DNA of 64,000 bases from Microdochium bolleyi (GCA_001566295.1 KQ964249.1:930001-994000); one strand, 5' to 3'; numbered from the stretch's first letter, positions 1 to 13,563 are shown. The notes: generated by a model not told the origin, from the sequence alone. Numbers and translations: made by a program.

Positions 1-922
1 TCGAGGTAGTTGTACGGCGACACGTTGAAGACACCCTGGTGCAGCATGCCGCTCTTAACGCCAGTCATCATCTTCGACAGGCTGTAGTACTCTGGGTACA
101 GGAACTCGGACGTCCTCTTGTCCCGAGCTGCACCACGTTCCTGCGACTCGGCAATCATGTCGAGCAAGCGGTCCGCGTCCTCGAGGCCCGATACGTAATC
201 TCTGAGTGTCGTGGCTGGGACATTGTCCGCTTTCGCCTTCTCGATATTGCCCCGATCGTCTGTTAGCATGACCACCGACGGCAGCTTCTTGTGCTTGGTC
301 TGTGCGAGGTGATCATTGTACCACTTGACAGCCTGGCGGACCGCCCTGTCGTTGCGGTCGTTGATGCTCTCGTTGTCCCCGCGCGTGACGAACGTCTCCG
401 CCCGGAACTCGTTGAAGAAGACGTAGAAGCGCTTGTCCTCGCTCTTTGTGAGGCCAAGCAGCCGGTTGTAGAGCGGCAGCGATCTGTTGTGGAGCTCCTC
501 GAGGACCGTCTGGAGGATGATCACGTCGTAGAACGCGGAGCTCTGCTCAAACAGGTCCATGGCGTTGAGCAACGCGTTTGTGTCTGGCACGAGGTAGTGT
601 CCTTGCGGAAACGCCTTTGTCCCTGCAGGCTTTTCTGATAGTACAAATGGCGCCCCTAGATATGAGTTGCATTTACTGTCAGCTTTGTTGTCTAGCGGTT
701 TGGGGATTTTCGGGGCAGGTACGAACGTTCGCCGCCGGCGTTGACGGGAGCTATGGCCAGACATCTCGAGCACAGCTTTGACGAGCAGGGGATGTCTTGG
801 CGGAGATAGACCTCGCGGACAATCTTTTGGACCTTGCCGCTCTTGGTTGAGCGGACGTAGACCTTGTTTGACAGCATCGACGTGCCACTGTCGGGCCCAG
901 TCGAGCGTTTCAAGCTCGTCAT
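1..922 (-). CDS. dis3: Exosome catalytic subunit Rrp44/Dis3, N-terminal part (runs off the window start)
   Basis: Catalytic subunit of the RNA exosome. In the family it combines a PIN endonuclease with an RNase II/R 3'-5' exonuclease for nuclear and cytoplasmic RNA processing and decay. The ATG is at 922. Exon 1 (922-727) encodes the N-terminal segment, including the IPCSSKLCSRC motif: the C-x4-C-x2-C cysteines that in yeast Rrp44 (CR3) help contact the exosome core. Exon 2 (655-1) encodes the PIN domain, with the acidic residues visible in VPDTNALLNAMDLFEQ, a LEELHNR stretch, NDRNDRAVRQ and MLTDDRGN. The last codons in the window (VFNVSPYNYLE) match the start of the cold-shock-like region of yeast Rrp44. 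About 283 codons are present; the RNB domain lies outside. The 71-nt intron (726-656) has an unusual GTTCGT donor, chosen because it keeps frame. Family certain; splice site less so. Confidence 0.93.
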
Positions 923-1530
923 GGTGGCGGGTGGCGGTGCGAGCTGCTGTCCGTGTGTAAGGATGGTCCCTGGCAGAGAGTTTGATCAAGTCTCTATTCT
1001 CTGTTCACCACTCGACGGGTCCTGCCTGTCCGATTGTTGACGCTCTCACAAGCTTGCTTCACTTATCTGATAGGAACCATGAGCCAGGATCTTCACTGAG
1101 AAAAAGTGTGGCGGGGCATGACATGTGCTATTTAGTGGGGCCGGTCTAGCTGTGGCGCTCCGAACAGAATCCCCAGCACCGCCACAACTTGAGCAGCAGC
1201 TCTAGGAGCAGCGCAGCTCGAGTGCGTGTGCCCTGTAGCTCGACGTCAGCGCTGCTCTCAAACCACCCCCAGGCCGCAAAGTCCGGGGTGCGTCGAGCTA
1301 TGTACGGCACCCAGAACGCCCACATGACTGACGGACTGCCTGAGCAAGCCTGACCACAAATCAAATCCACGATCCCGAGGAGTCATGCACAGCAAGCCCA
1401 CGAGCCTCCAAATCCCGGGCGGTCCCGAGCTCATGCTCACTCCTCACCCATGTCAAGCAAGCCGGCCGGCCAGCCCTCCTCGCCGGATGACGTACATGCC
1501 CATGCCAGAGGAGCGACCCCGCCCCACGCC

Positions 1531-1567
1531 CGCACGCAAGCACGCACGCAAGCACGCACGCAAGCAC
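1531..1567. repeat. Short 12-bp tandem repeat
   Basis: About three copies of the unit CACGCACGCAAG run through this stretch in the gene-poor interval. No coding role is seen; the open frames that cross it simply translate the repeat. Confidence 0.8.
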
Positions 1568-4500
1568 ACAGCCTTCGGAGACAATGCGGCAGGCCAGGCA
1601 AGCCTGGCTACCTGGTCGCGTCTTGGTCTTCTTGTCTTTTCCCCGCACGGCAGACGAACTAACGCACTCTTGGCTTGGCTCCTGCTCTTGCTCTTGCTCC
1701 CGCGCGAACTTTTGATACGAGCCCTGGCGACCAGCATTGTCTCAGTTTCCCATGCTTGGCTGAGGCCCCCTTGTCCTAGTCGCCCGGACGGGCCACAGTC
1801 CTTGGACCATGAGTCTTGAATTTTGTGGAGGCACTCCTGCTGCCGGGATCACACTCCGAGGATCTGGATAACTATCGTGCCTACCGACCTTTAGGTGCAT
1901 TACCCTGAGCCGGAGATTCCGCTTCTGCGCGTCGAGACACGCTGCTCGATCGGATGATCCCTCATACCGCTGAATGAGGTCAACCCGCTTCTTATTCCAA
2001 CCGGCTTACCGCCGTCCCCATCACGCACGTTTCGGCGTCCCAATGCTCTCCCTCCGGTATGCCATGAACTGCCCCACGACCCCGAAAAAATGTCTTACCC
2101 TCACAAAGTGCCCTTGCCAATCTCGACGTGACCAACAACCAAGTAAACCCCACTATATTCCGCCCCGAGGCCGCCCATTCACATTCTTCACCAGCATCGA
2201 GAGTATCCTTTTCGTAGATCGAACCCATGGGGTCCAAGTGCGCTGCCCGTGCCCGCCCGCCTCGATTTCCCATCATGCCAAGCCCCACGCGGGAGCGATA
2301 CGCGCGTATCATGATGGGCCGCCCGGCGTTGCAGGGGGGACGACGACGACGAGTGGGAACAGGATCACATGAGGACGATAGACGCCAGGCCCCTGCATCA
2401 TGTTTGCCTGCCCGACCACGAGTCGTTGCCCTATCTCCTTCCCTTAGTCTCTGTTCCTTTCTCTCTCTATCTCTCTTTCTCTTTCGGAAGGGCTGGATAT
2501 CTCATACACGTGGGTGCCTCCTGCTCTGTGTGGAGTCAAGCCGAGAGAGAGAGCATGGATAGCTGGGATGATTAGTGAAGCATCTCATGAGGGACTGCCA
2601 ATCTCAAGATCCCGCGGAGTCTCATGGCTGGTTTCCTCGTACTGGAAAGCTCCTTGATAGCCACGCCTGGCCTTACTGCTGGAGGGCCTTTGCCTTTTCT
2701 CCCCCTCCTCGCCACGGCATGCCCATGGTGATACCCCGGATAGAAGTCAAAAGAAGCCTAAGGCCCTCCGGGCATGATACTCCGCTTGCGCAAGCACCAC
2801 AGGCGTGGAACCACAACAAGTGTCCAAACCATTCGAACATCCATGGATTGCATCTCCTAGAACAGAATCAAATGAACCCGCGCCGGAACTTTGCCGCGGC
2901 ATGCGCGGTCGTGATCTATAAAAAGCCCCCGTCGTCGTCCGCTGAGAACAAGGACTTCGCCGTAGAACTCTAAAGCTTGTTGCTCGCCGGCCCCCTCCCC
3001 TTCCCCTTGCCACGGGAGAAGGTTTCCTCTCGCGAGGGTGTGGCGAGAGTGTCGTTTCATGGGGCAAAGAAACTCTCACGGATCTGATCTCGGACTCGAC
3101 ATAGCCTCGCCCGAGCAAAACACATGGGCAGGCGTCTTTATCTTGGTGGGACTGGGGCTTGACTTTCATGCAGGGCTACTGCTCACTTACAAGCACCGTG
3201 GGACCAGCAGGACGACGACGACGCCGCGCCCCGTTGTTACCGCCCGCCCCGTCTGCTAGCACGGTACTATCTTTTAGCGACTCCCCAGTCGAGCGTGTAT
3301 TTGTCTCGGATGCTGGCCCAGAGAGCCGCCCGTCCGGGTCACCCTCAAGTTGCCTCGTCGTGGACACTGGAGGTCTCGCCTCAGGAGCGACAGTCCTGTG
3401 CTTACCTGCCTGCCTGATGATGAGGCTTCCTACCAGCGACACCTGCATTCTGCACCAGGGCTGGTGGCATCTTGATACTCGGCTCTCATCGATCCACAGT
3501 CCTTTAGCCACGGCCAGGAACTCCACGATCCAGGCACCCTGAGCAGATACAGGTCACGAGACGTTTCGACCGCGCCCCTCCTCCGGATCGATTCCCGCCT
3601 CATCAAACCTCGTGCAGCAAAGCGCAGTCCCTCCCTGTCCAGCAGCCCGCCTGTTACATACTCTTATCGTAATCCAAGTAGCATCCCGCGCTAGCCGTCT
3701 CTATACTCACTCTTTCCAGTCGAGTCTGGCTCTTTCGATGGCGTATTGTCCGCGTCTTTCTCCGGTGTAGGTGGGGTCTTCCCTTCGCCCACAGAGGTCA
3801 TCCTCCGGTGGGTCCTGGTTGATATCGAGGTCTTGTGATGCGCTCGAGGCTCTCTCCAAGCAGGCGTGGTATGGCTCCAACATGTGGAAAAAACCGGGGG
3901 GTGCATCGAGCATTGTGTCGGGACAGACCGAAGAGACAGAGAACTTCAGGTCATTCTGCCAGATCTTCAGACACCTGAACTCGAAACAAGCAGTGAACAA
4001 TGCCGTTGGTAAGAGAGGACCTGGAGCTGGCCTTGCTCCTCAAGTAGATGCTATCAGTCAGTCGTAGGATGCCACGAGAGAGCCAAGCATTCGGGGGTCT
4101 AGATTCTACACAAAGGGCACGGGTGTGACGTGCCTTCCATGCTTGATGTGAGCCGGCAAGGTCACAGATTGGCACAGCCACGTGAGTTAGCTGGGCGTGA
4201 ATGGAAACGGCTGTGTTCGGCATGCAAGGTTCCTTGGCCCGCGACCTCGCGAGCTTTCCATTCGCTCCCGATGTCCAGCGCCGTTTCAACAAACGCTCTG
4301 AGGGTCACCGAAGTCAGATCGCAAGACGTCTCCTCCCCTTGAGGCTGGACAAGTGCTTGAACTATTGTCGCATCGTCTCGAATTAAGTGCTGGGGTTTGC
4401 GGCAGATCGGCGGTAAGTGCCCAGGGTGCTCCCCTCGCTCCCATGGGGACCACTGCGGCGCAGCACGTCTTGCGGGACCACAATGCAGGCGGCAGACACA

Positions 4501-7500
4501 AGTAGAATAGAGTTGACACAGACAAGACGGCGGGGCAACATGTCTGTCTTTCCATCGTGCCAGCCTGCCTTGGCAAGTGCAAGGGTGCGTTGCACTTCTC
4601 ACTTGACGATTTGTCTTTGAGGCCGTTGCTGGATGATGGAAGCTCCATGGTGAAGCCTGGGGCTCGATATACTGTGATGGTGCTGCCAGTGTTGGACCCA
4701 TACTCGGGAGCGGGCATTGCAGCGAGTATGCAAGAGCGGGAAACAAGGGTTCACCCGCAGACAGTGGTGGTGGCGTGGAGGTTGTCAACCATCTCTGGGG
4801 CACCGTAGAGGGCCTGGATCATCTATCTGGCTTGGGATCTGACGATCATGGAGTGCACTCCATGGAGGACTCGAGTGGCAGGGCCGGCGCTCGCAAACTG
4901 CCGTAAGGGAGGGTGAACAAGCTTAAGTGCACCACCACCCTGGCAGTTGTTGCTACGACGCACATGATGGATCCCCCATTGTTGGCTGACCTCGACTTGA
5001 CCCGACCAGCCAGGCATGGAACACAGGCGAGACTCGTCGATGCGTAGTCCGGGCTTGTCCTGTGACCACCAGGGCCAGCCTCAGCTCGAGACCTGTTGGT
5101 GCTCAGATAGATTGCAGCAAAGGTGCCGCGATGGCGATGTCCCGTCGCAATGCTCCGCCCCCTCTGCTCCGTGCAGGAAGATCCCAGACGGCAGTCGTGT
5201 GGATAGGGACACGGAACAGGGTGGATTGGAGCCAAGGGCCATGATGTGCAGCTGGAGCCTGCTCTTCTGATGAGTGCAGCACTGCAGCACTGCAGCGCAC
5301 TTTAGTCTGCACATGCAGGTGCAGGTGCATCTGAGACTGACGAAGAGTCAGCAGGGTGGGCCGTGGCCGGGGCTCGAGCCAATGGCGACGTTCTGGCCGC
5401 GCCCGTCCTGGCCGGCTTCCTTGTATTGAACCCTGTCAACCAGGCATCCTCAGCCCACTCCATTCACGCATGCGCGATCCTGGCAGCTCCGGGAGGCCCC
5501 CTGCTATCCTGGCTTGGAGCTGCACACCATCTGGACAACTTCACAGATGATGGATTGCCATCGACGTTGCGTCCGGAGGGCCTCTGCGGCAGTGGTGCTT
5601 GACCTGCCTGTCACAAGGAGTTTTCCTCCCAGGTCGACCACGAGCAGCTTCGTGGAAATGTTGCTTTCCACTGCGTACCGGTGAGCATCCATTGCATCCG
5701 AGGCTGCACGACTTGCCGGGCCATGTTCGACCGCTTTCGCCGGTGTGCATATTCCAGGTTGTTTCCCGAGCTCCTATGTACGCAGTCGAGCTCCGTCGTT
5801 GAGGCTGACCAATGACGAACGGCACAAGCCTTTCTGCCATCGCCGGTGTGCCTACCGAATGGCTGGTCGGTGCCCAGGTTCTGTGACGCACAATGATGCA
5901 CTCTTTCTCTCTCTCTCTCACTCACACACAAATAGAGAGTAGGAGCAATAGGTGCCCTATTGTAATAGTCGAGCAAGCTGACTGACACTGTGCGCTGGTC
6001 AACTCATGTCGCGATTGACGCATGGTCCTCGTCGACAGCTTCGATTATTGCAAGCAACGCTTTGTGATTGTCCCAACTTGGATAACTGCTCGTTAGCCTG
6101 GCCGATCTGCCCGAGTAGCAGGCAGGCTAGCTGAGGTACATCCTTATCTCGGGTACGCACTCGTTGCATTCTTGTTGTAGGCTTGCTACTGCCCTCTTTT
6201 CTCCGTGTCGTCGGCCTGGGCGCACGCGTTGCTGATCTCGTCGGCCCCGGGGGTGGACCCCAGAACGGCTTGCAGCGGGCAGGGATTGGTGGGATCACCA
6301 TCATGACCTGCAGCTCGACGGATTGGTGTCGTTGTTAGTGCTTGGCTGCCAGCCGCGGTGCATGGAGCGATGGCTTACTCCGCATGGGCGTCTGCCTCTT
6401 GAGGCGTCAGGTCCTGGCCGTCTCGGCCCACGCTGTTTGTCCCGAACGATGACGTTGGCCTTCGACTTGGGGTTCGCCAGAGACAAGCATGTCCTCTGCT
6501 GTCTTCCGGATTACGGGATGGCAACGAACACGCTGAGAGCTTGCAAGATAATACAAGCCAAACGTGCAGTCGAAGCACCAGCCGGGTTGAACGCCCGGCC
6601 TGAAGCATTGATACCCACTGGGTCGCAGAAGCCCACTGGGTTGGTGACAGGAAGATCGAAGCACTTTCGACAGCAGGTTGCATGGCTTATGTGCAGATCC
6701 AACGGGATTCTTGCTGCAGTGTGTCCCCACAAAGGTGCATGAGCAATCGCTGAGGCGCATCAGCCAGACGGCGATGCGTCTTCAAAGGCGCTCCTACATC
6801 AGAACCTCCTGGAGTCATCGCTCGTACTTGTTATCTACAATGCCCGGTTGCCAGTGACGACCAGATGAGACCAGCGTTCAGATTGGCGCAGGCTTGTCTA
6901 ACGTGACGTGTGTGAAGAGCCTCGAATCGGTACACAGCTTAGCACGGATCGTCAGGTCCCAGGTCATGATACATCAGGGCGCGTAGCGTGGCAGGGGGGC
7001 TGTAAGCGAGAGCGAAAGTAGCACGTTTAAGGTCGTGTTCCAATGTCGAGAACGTAGTTGGATACCCTCAAGTGCTAAGTTGATCGCCGCTGTAAACTCC
7101 GGGTATCGAGGTGGTGAGAGTGGTGAGTGCGAAGTCAGCCATGACTTCAGTGTGTCCGAATTATAGGCAGTAGCGATACGGAACAGGCGATGTTTGTGCT
7201 CTGCAATCCGTTTGCGGGGCAGCTCCACGGAGTTGCACCTGCCGCTCTTAGTCAAGGCAAGGGCGACGGCTGATACCGCCGCATTGCAGCAGTGAAGAAA
7301 TCATACCTTTATGCTTCAAACTGTGCTCACTGGGCAAGTTCAACATCTTGGCATCACAGCATTCATGTCTTCGCCTAACGCCCCCAAACCTGCTCCGCAG
7401 CACCACCCGAACCAACGTCGGCGCCTCCCAGGATTCCAAGCCCGAGCGGTCGTAGGCCACTGGTCAGCAACAGCCATCTGAGCCCACCTCGGAAGCCATG

Positions 7501-10500
7501 CACCCCGACTGCACATGCAGAGTCAAATCGATGCTAGTGTCCCTGCTCATATGCTCGGACGGATCGACAACTCCATACGTAGACAAACCTTGGACGTCAC
7601 GCAGATGTCATCCAGGGCATCTCTTCGTGGGCTAATTTCATCCGGAGATGCCGCAGGCTTCAGCCCTGGCGTTGCAAAGATCTCAATGACCCTTGCCTAG
7701 CGGTGTATTGGGGTAATGCTGACCAGGCGGTGTCGCATAAAGGCGATGAGGCACCGTCGCTCCCTGTCTGATTGTAGAGATTGCTGGCGCGACGGCGAGG
7801 CATGATCTTTATAATGGCACAAAGCCGAGTAGATGCTGAGCGAAACGTCGCAGCGTTTGACTGTCGACTCAAATTCTCGGCCACGGCCGCGGCAAATGCT
7901 TGGGAACTGCCAGCAACTTATTCGTGTATCAAGACTCGCGGACCGCCATAGTTGGTGCTTGCCGAGCCAGGAGCGCACGCTCGGGAGTCGAGGTTGCAGC
8001 GACAACCTTCAGACCATCCTTGCGAACACAACCGACGATCCTCTGCAGGGGTTTTCCTGCTGCACGATGGCAATAGGCTCCCAATACAATTTCGCAGCTG
8101 GGTGAAAATTGGCACTTGATAATTCCTAGAACGACAGGTACAGCGAGGCGTCAATGCGGTACACTCAAGCGACAGGTGCGCGTTCAACGCGAGAGTATCC
8201 TCGATATCTGGTAGCTCATTGGCAGCATTACAGCTAGCTTGATACAAGCACAACGCGGTCCTGTCTCAATGCTCAAATGCCATGCCGGTGCGACTTCAGT
8301 AAGCAACAAACGAGCTGACAATCCCTTCGATACTGGGACGAGCAGTCTCTACTCTGTACGGCTTTCGGTAGTGGTGGAGTTCCCAACTGAGATGCTGCGT
8401 TTTCTCAATACTGTTGCTCCCTTACCCAACCCCTGTCCTCCGTAACGCCACCATTTCTCACCCTGGCTTGGCAAGCAAGATTATGTGCGCACGCCCCCAT
8501 GCCGTATTATGACACATGTCGACGTGCAACGAGACGTCCGGAAGACCAGGAGAAGGTCATATCACAAGCACGGCTTGTCCTCAGCGCTGTGTTCCATAAA
8601 GTCCCCTGGCTCCAGGAATCAGCACTGCAAGGCAGCGACGAGGAAGCCGAAAAGCGCAGGCGCCAGGGACACTCTCAAAATTGCCAACCACTTTTGTGCA
8701 GTCTCTGGACGAGTGGCAAAATCTCCCCTGCTCGAACACCAGCCCGCTCGTGGTTTATTATCGCCAGGCACGCTCACAACCCAAGGCAAATCGCGGAACA
8801 CTGTGGATTAGTCCTGACCCATGGGAGCCACGGTCATGACCAGGGCTGATTGTCGAACTATTTCCAGAGTTATTCTTCCACTAGTGGGGCCTGTCAACGC
8901 GGAAGTTGAAGTGAGCACCAGCCGCTGGCATGTACGACATGTAAGTGGCGCACAGCGAACCCACAATGCTCGCGAGAAAATGAGCGTGAAGCCCGCTCGC
9001 AATGGTGTTGCCTGCCTGTGTTGACTTGGAGTAGATCCCTGCTCTTGAAGGAATCTTCTTTCCGATTCACTAGTTCCCAGTTCTGTGTGGCGGTCGTTTG
9101 TCATATCATGACGAGGTTCTGGTTCATCGGCTCCGCACGATCGCAAATGCCACGCTAAAGAGAGAGCTGTGAGGAGAACACGGGACGCGCCCACAACAGA
9201 GAGCATGTTAGCCAGATGCCGCGACCGAGCTTCTTTGTTAGAAGGCAAGTCCCGGCTACGAATACTGTATTCTTATTCTCCCTGGGGTTATCAGATCAAA
9301 GAAGCACCAGCCGTAGTAGGCGTCAAGTCATCTCAGGAAACAAGCCGCACTCTCGAGACGCCCTGCATGCTTGCGCGCGATCATGGATGCCACAAAAGAG
9401 CCGCGATGCCACCATCCGAGTCACACCTGGAGAAGTGACAGACGACGGCGTTGTGGGCTCCCACCATGACAGGCCCGCCGTCGCCCAGCCCTTGCGCCTT
9501 CCCGCGCCCACCACCCCTCCATGGCGGCGACATGTGGGATCTTCGGGTGGTGGTCCCTCGCCCAATGGACAGGCCCATGCAGGAGCCGCTAGAACCACGC
9601 CACCAGAGAGCGTATCCGTCCTGTCGCATGCGCGCACCAAGCATCCTAGCGAGTGCCTCCGTCCCCTCCTTTCTCCTCCCATGACCACGGCCGCGATCAC
9701 CACCACACCATCACCTCTACCCCAGGCTCGCTAACGACCGGGGCCAGACACCGGCTGCAACCGCGAGCCCGCCGTCTCTGGACATTGCCGCCGTCTTCGT
9801 AGCTCCTCGCTCCTCAAGCGCCACGTCCACGCCGCGCAGCATATGGTGTATCGCCGTCATCCATCTGGTGACTGCCCCGCGACTTGAGGCGCGTCGCAGA
9901 CTTCACCAGCCCCAACGGCCCGAGAGGAGCGCCATTGTCTTGCCTGCCTCGAATGGCCCAGCCTGCCACCACACAGCCCACTAGTTCGCGCCATCGGCTG
10001 ACAGAAGACACAGACCAGCCAGCCGGCAGCCCCGAATCCGCCCTCAGCCAGCTCTGCTGCTCCGAGGACTTCCAACTCCTGCATCAACCGGCCCTTTGTT
10101 GCCTTTGTCGCTCCGCTCCACGCTGGCTCGCGACCTCTGATACGCCCAGGCGAGCCTCAAACCCGAGTCTCAACCCGGTCGGACGGGTCTTGGTCGCGCG
10201 AACTGATTACGCTAGTATTGTGCAGTCCGGCGTAAGCACCTGGGCTCCATGTCGCATCAGGCTCCACCCTACCGCCTCCGCCACATCCCTACCTGGCGCC
10301 GTCCTTCAGAGCCATTTCCCAACTTGCACAGCTCCGAGCGTGAAAATCGAGCACAGGAGAACAAGGGTCCGTCATCGCAAAGAGGGCGACCGCGCCGCGC
10401 CCAAGGGCATGCGATCATCTAAAGTGGGAACTTGCCATGAGCACGTACGCAGTAATATGTCCATACACACGCCCTGCACGCCGCCACAGACACACCCCCC

Positions 10501-10507
10501 CCCCCCC

Positions 10508-10542
10508 NNNNNNNNNNNNNNNNNNNNNNNNNNNNNNNNNNN
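10508..10542. other. Assembly gap (35 Ns) beside a poly-C run
   Basis: A run of 35 Ns directly follows a CACACCCCCCCCCCC tract and precedes CCCTCCTCC. The true length is unknown, and the homopolymer probably caused the break. It lies about 0.5 kb upstream of the first Rsc7 coding exon. Confidence 0.98.
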
Positions 10543-11045
10543 CCCTCCTCCAAGCTGCTGCTAGCCCAGAGCTCGTCCCCGAGCTATCCATTCATATGTC
10601 GCGAGGAGGCAACAGCGCTGTTCCCTCATCCACTCATCCCCAATACAACCAACCTATTATCCGACTGAGGCCAAACACACCCTCACCCCACCAGCACCAC
10701 CCCTCGCCTGGCTTGATCTGTTCATCATAGCCTCTGCTCGTGGTTCCGGACATCTTCAGCATCTAGATGCGCCTGTGGTTTGACTGCATATTCTCAACCA
10801 GCTTCCCTCCCACGCGCCCAAGGCGTCGCAGCTCCGTCCTCCCTAGGCCGTGCTCCAGCAGCGTAGTGGTCGCCCTCCTGGCGCTTTGTCTCCGGCGCGC
10901 GCCGCTCACCCCATCCCTTCTTGTCTAATCCAACGACATCAAGACACGTCGTTCTGCAGCAGGCATCATCTACCTGGCGCGCGCGCTCTTCTTGTCGCGG
11001 CCCGTCTGCTCTTCCCAGCGCGCAAGCTTGTCACTAGTCGCGCGG

Positions 11046-13563
11046 ATGTATACCACGCAGACCAACGGCACTGAGGGTGCGACAATCAATCCCGCCACTC
11101 TCAACCCAGGTAAGTCGCTGTGTTGAGCTTTCTTCTTCCCTCCACGCGTCGGCGCTGGCGCGCGCACAACTCCTACCTCTGAACAGCATCATTCCAAGAC
11201 CAGGAGGCAGCTCAGTACCAGTGTGCTCGTCGCCGCGACATGGAAACGCTGCTTCAGTTGAGCCTGCTGGTGGGGATTAAGGTTCCTCCAGCACGCTTGT
11301 GTACCATGGCAAGCTGTGGCGACCTTTCAAGTGTCGTCGTCACTGCGATCTCTCCAGACGTCTCCATGGCCATGACACCTATTCGATTGCGATCGCCTCT
11401 CCATCCTCTGGGCATTGTTCTTCGTGATAGCATCGGCCGGCCATCTCGGACACACGCAGACGCCCGCTCCACTTGTAGTGACTAACATCAGACGCCCCAT
11501 AACTTGCAGAACTATTGAATCAGAGTTCCCGAGGACTCAAGCGAAGCCGGTCTCCAGACAACCTTCAGGGAGCGCAATCAATCGCCAACCCAGGCGACGA
11601 CGGTACGTTACTCCCTTGGATTCCTCTTCCTGCGTCACGGTACACGTGCAGCACGTGAGATTCTGTGGATGGCGGGAAAATCTCTGGAATCAATGCTCAT
11701 GCTACCCTGCTTGGCCCTGGAGCGCCCAACTAATTTCTCTGCATCGATGTCCTAGATCCTTCACACCAGAGGAAACGCAACCGTCCTATGAAAGCTGCGA
11801 GGACATCCGGTGGCCTCTCCGACCTGCAGTTGGCACAACAGCACACGCCAATTCATCCGCCCCCAATGGCACAACCTCCGCATGGGCAGCAGACACTGCC
11901 GCCACCGCACACGCCTCAATCCCAGAACGCGCCGCTTCCCGGACAGAGCGCCAACTACTCAGCGCCGCAGACATCCCCACCTCCAAAGTCAACGCCAACG
12001 AAGAGCACACTGAAAGCATTACCAACTGTGCGAGACCACACGACGGATCAACTCGGACCAGGAGGTGATGAGTACATCCCACGGGAGACGGACGAGCAGG
12101 GCGAGAAGAAGGTTCTCCTGAATGGAACGTTGACTGGTGGTCGCGAGTATCGCTGCCGTACATTCCTGGTACCAAACCGTGGCGACAAGCTTTTTATGCT
12201 CGCCACGGAGTGCGCCAGGGTACTCGGCTACCGTGACTCGTACCTCCTCTTCAACAAGAACCGGTCTCTATTTAAGATTATAGCGAACCAGGTCGAGAAG
12301 GACGATTTGGTATCCCAGGAGATTCTGCCGTTCTCATACAGGTCAAGGCAGATCGCCATCGTCACCGCTCGGTCCATGTTCCGACAGTTCGGAAGCAGGG
12401 TCATCGTCAACGGGCGTCGTGTGCGCGACGACTACTGGGAACAGAAAGCCAGGAAGCAGGGGTTCACAGAAGCCGACTTGGCTGGCGAGAAACGACCCGG
12501 CGCGGCCAAGGCTCGCGAAGCAGCCGCCGAGGCCAATAATGCCGCCGCTTCCTTCGCTGGCGGGCCAAGTGGCGAGATCATCTACACCAACAACCCAGGA
12601 TTTGGTGGTGCGCCCGCACCCCCGCCCTTCCAAACAGGTATGCTAGGAATGCCATCAGGACCCTCGACAAGAATGCCCGTAATAACCACAGGACCAGATC
12701 TGAATGATACAAGGACGAGAGACTACAGCAACTTCATCAAGAGCGGCCCTCGGCAGGAGATTACGGGGCATCCTTACCAGGACCAGACCAGGCCGACACC
12801 TCTTGGTGACATCCACCAGCAGGCACATCACACTGCTGAGTTCAATCGTGGGCTCAACCAGCAGCGTGAGATGAGAGGGGACTACCTCCAGAACTTGTGG
12901 CGGCGCCCGCATGAGCAGCCTGCGTCCTCGCAGCCTGTCGGACCCTCAGACAGTCAACTTCCCGTTAGCCGACCTGGGCAATCCCCACACGCCACGAATG
13001 CGAGTTTGCAAGCACCTGGCATTGTTCCCAACCAAAGCCCACAGATGATGATGACTGCTGCTCCATATAGCCAGCCGCTTCACTCACAACAGCCGCTGAG
13101 TCAAGGTCAGATGCGGACCATGCCGCAGCCAACGGCCCAGAAACAGTCCCGTCCGGGTTCTCTCCAGCCTGGAGGCAGCAGTAGTTTGTCGCAGGGCTCG
13201 CCTGCCTACAACTACGGCTCGTCAAGTCAGATGTGGGGTCCACAGACACCGCAAGCTCCGCAACATTACTCGGGCTACGGCGGACAGACACAACCTTCAC
13301 CTCATCCACAGCAGTCTCCGGCTCCGCAGCTTCGCCATCCCGGCCCAAGCCAGATGCAGCCGGGGGCAGTTCAATACCCGGGCATGCCAGGGATGGGCCA
13401 GTCCTACCCGCCACACGGCCAAAGTATGTACCCGGCGGACCAGAGCACGCCGCGGCAGTTCATGCCCCAGAACACTGCAGGCAGTCCGGCAGTCACTCAA
13501 GGCTGGCCAAACCCACAGACCTCCGCAGGCGGAAACTGGTGGGCGACCAACCAACAGCAGTAG
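11046..13563 (+). CDS. RSC7: Chromatin-remodelling complex subunit of the Rsc7/Swp82 (Npl6) family
   Basis: Subunit of SWI/SNF-class nucleosome remodellers (RSC and SWI/SNF in yeast), nuclear. Proposed exons are 11046-11109, 11187 to about 11269, about 11524-11602 and 11756-13563, giving roughly 680 residues. Exon 1 reads MYTTQTNGTEGATINP and ends at a clean GTAAGT donor. Exon 3 reads GLKRSRSPDNLQGAQ; exon 4 opens with DPSHQRKRNRP. The family domain lies at about 12060-12470 and includes LNGTLTGGREYRCRTF, ATECARVLGYRDSYLLF and RQFGSRVIVNGRRVRDDYWE. The C-terminal 300 or more residues are rich in Q, P, G and S and look disordered. The exon 2/3 junction is the weak point: the best branch site (CTAAC near 11481) fits an acceptor at 11509, but frame fits one at 11523. 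The gene converges on the homeobox gene. Confidence 0.9.

Larger units (their letters stand above)
923..11045. other. Gene-poor interval of about 10 kb
   Basis: I see no supportable protein gene between the ATG of the Rrp44 gene (922) and the first Rsc7 exon (11046). Open frames are short, overlap on both strands and show no recognisable domain. The base composition stays mixed rather than AT-rich, so it does not look like RIP-degraded transposon sequence. It holds simple repeats, a TATA-like element at 2918-2925 and the N gap at 10508-10542. Both flanking genes start from this interval, so it is a shared upstream region. It probably includes a long 5' leader or promoter of Rsc7. Confidence 0.6.

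Noticed and set aside
4162..4803. 213-codon minus-strand frame
   Set aside because: Overlapped by other frames, irregular Cys/Pro/Arg/His composition and no recognisable motif.
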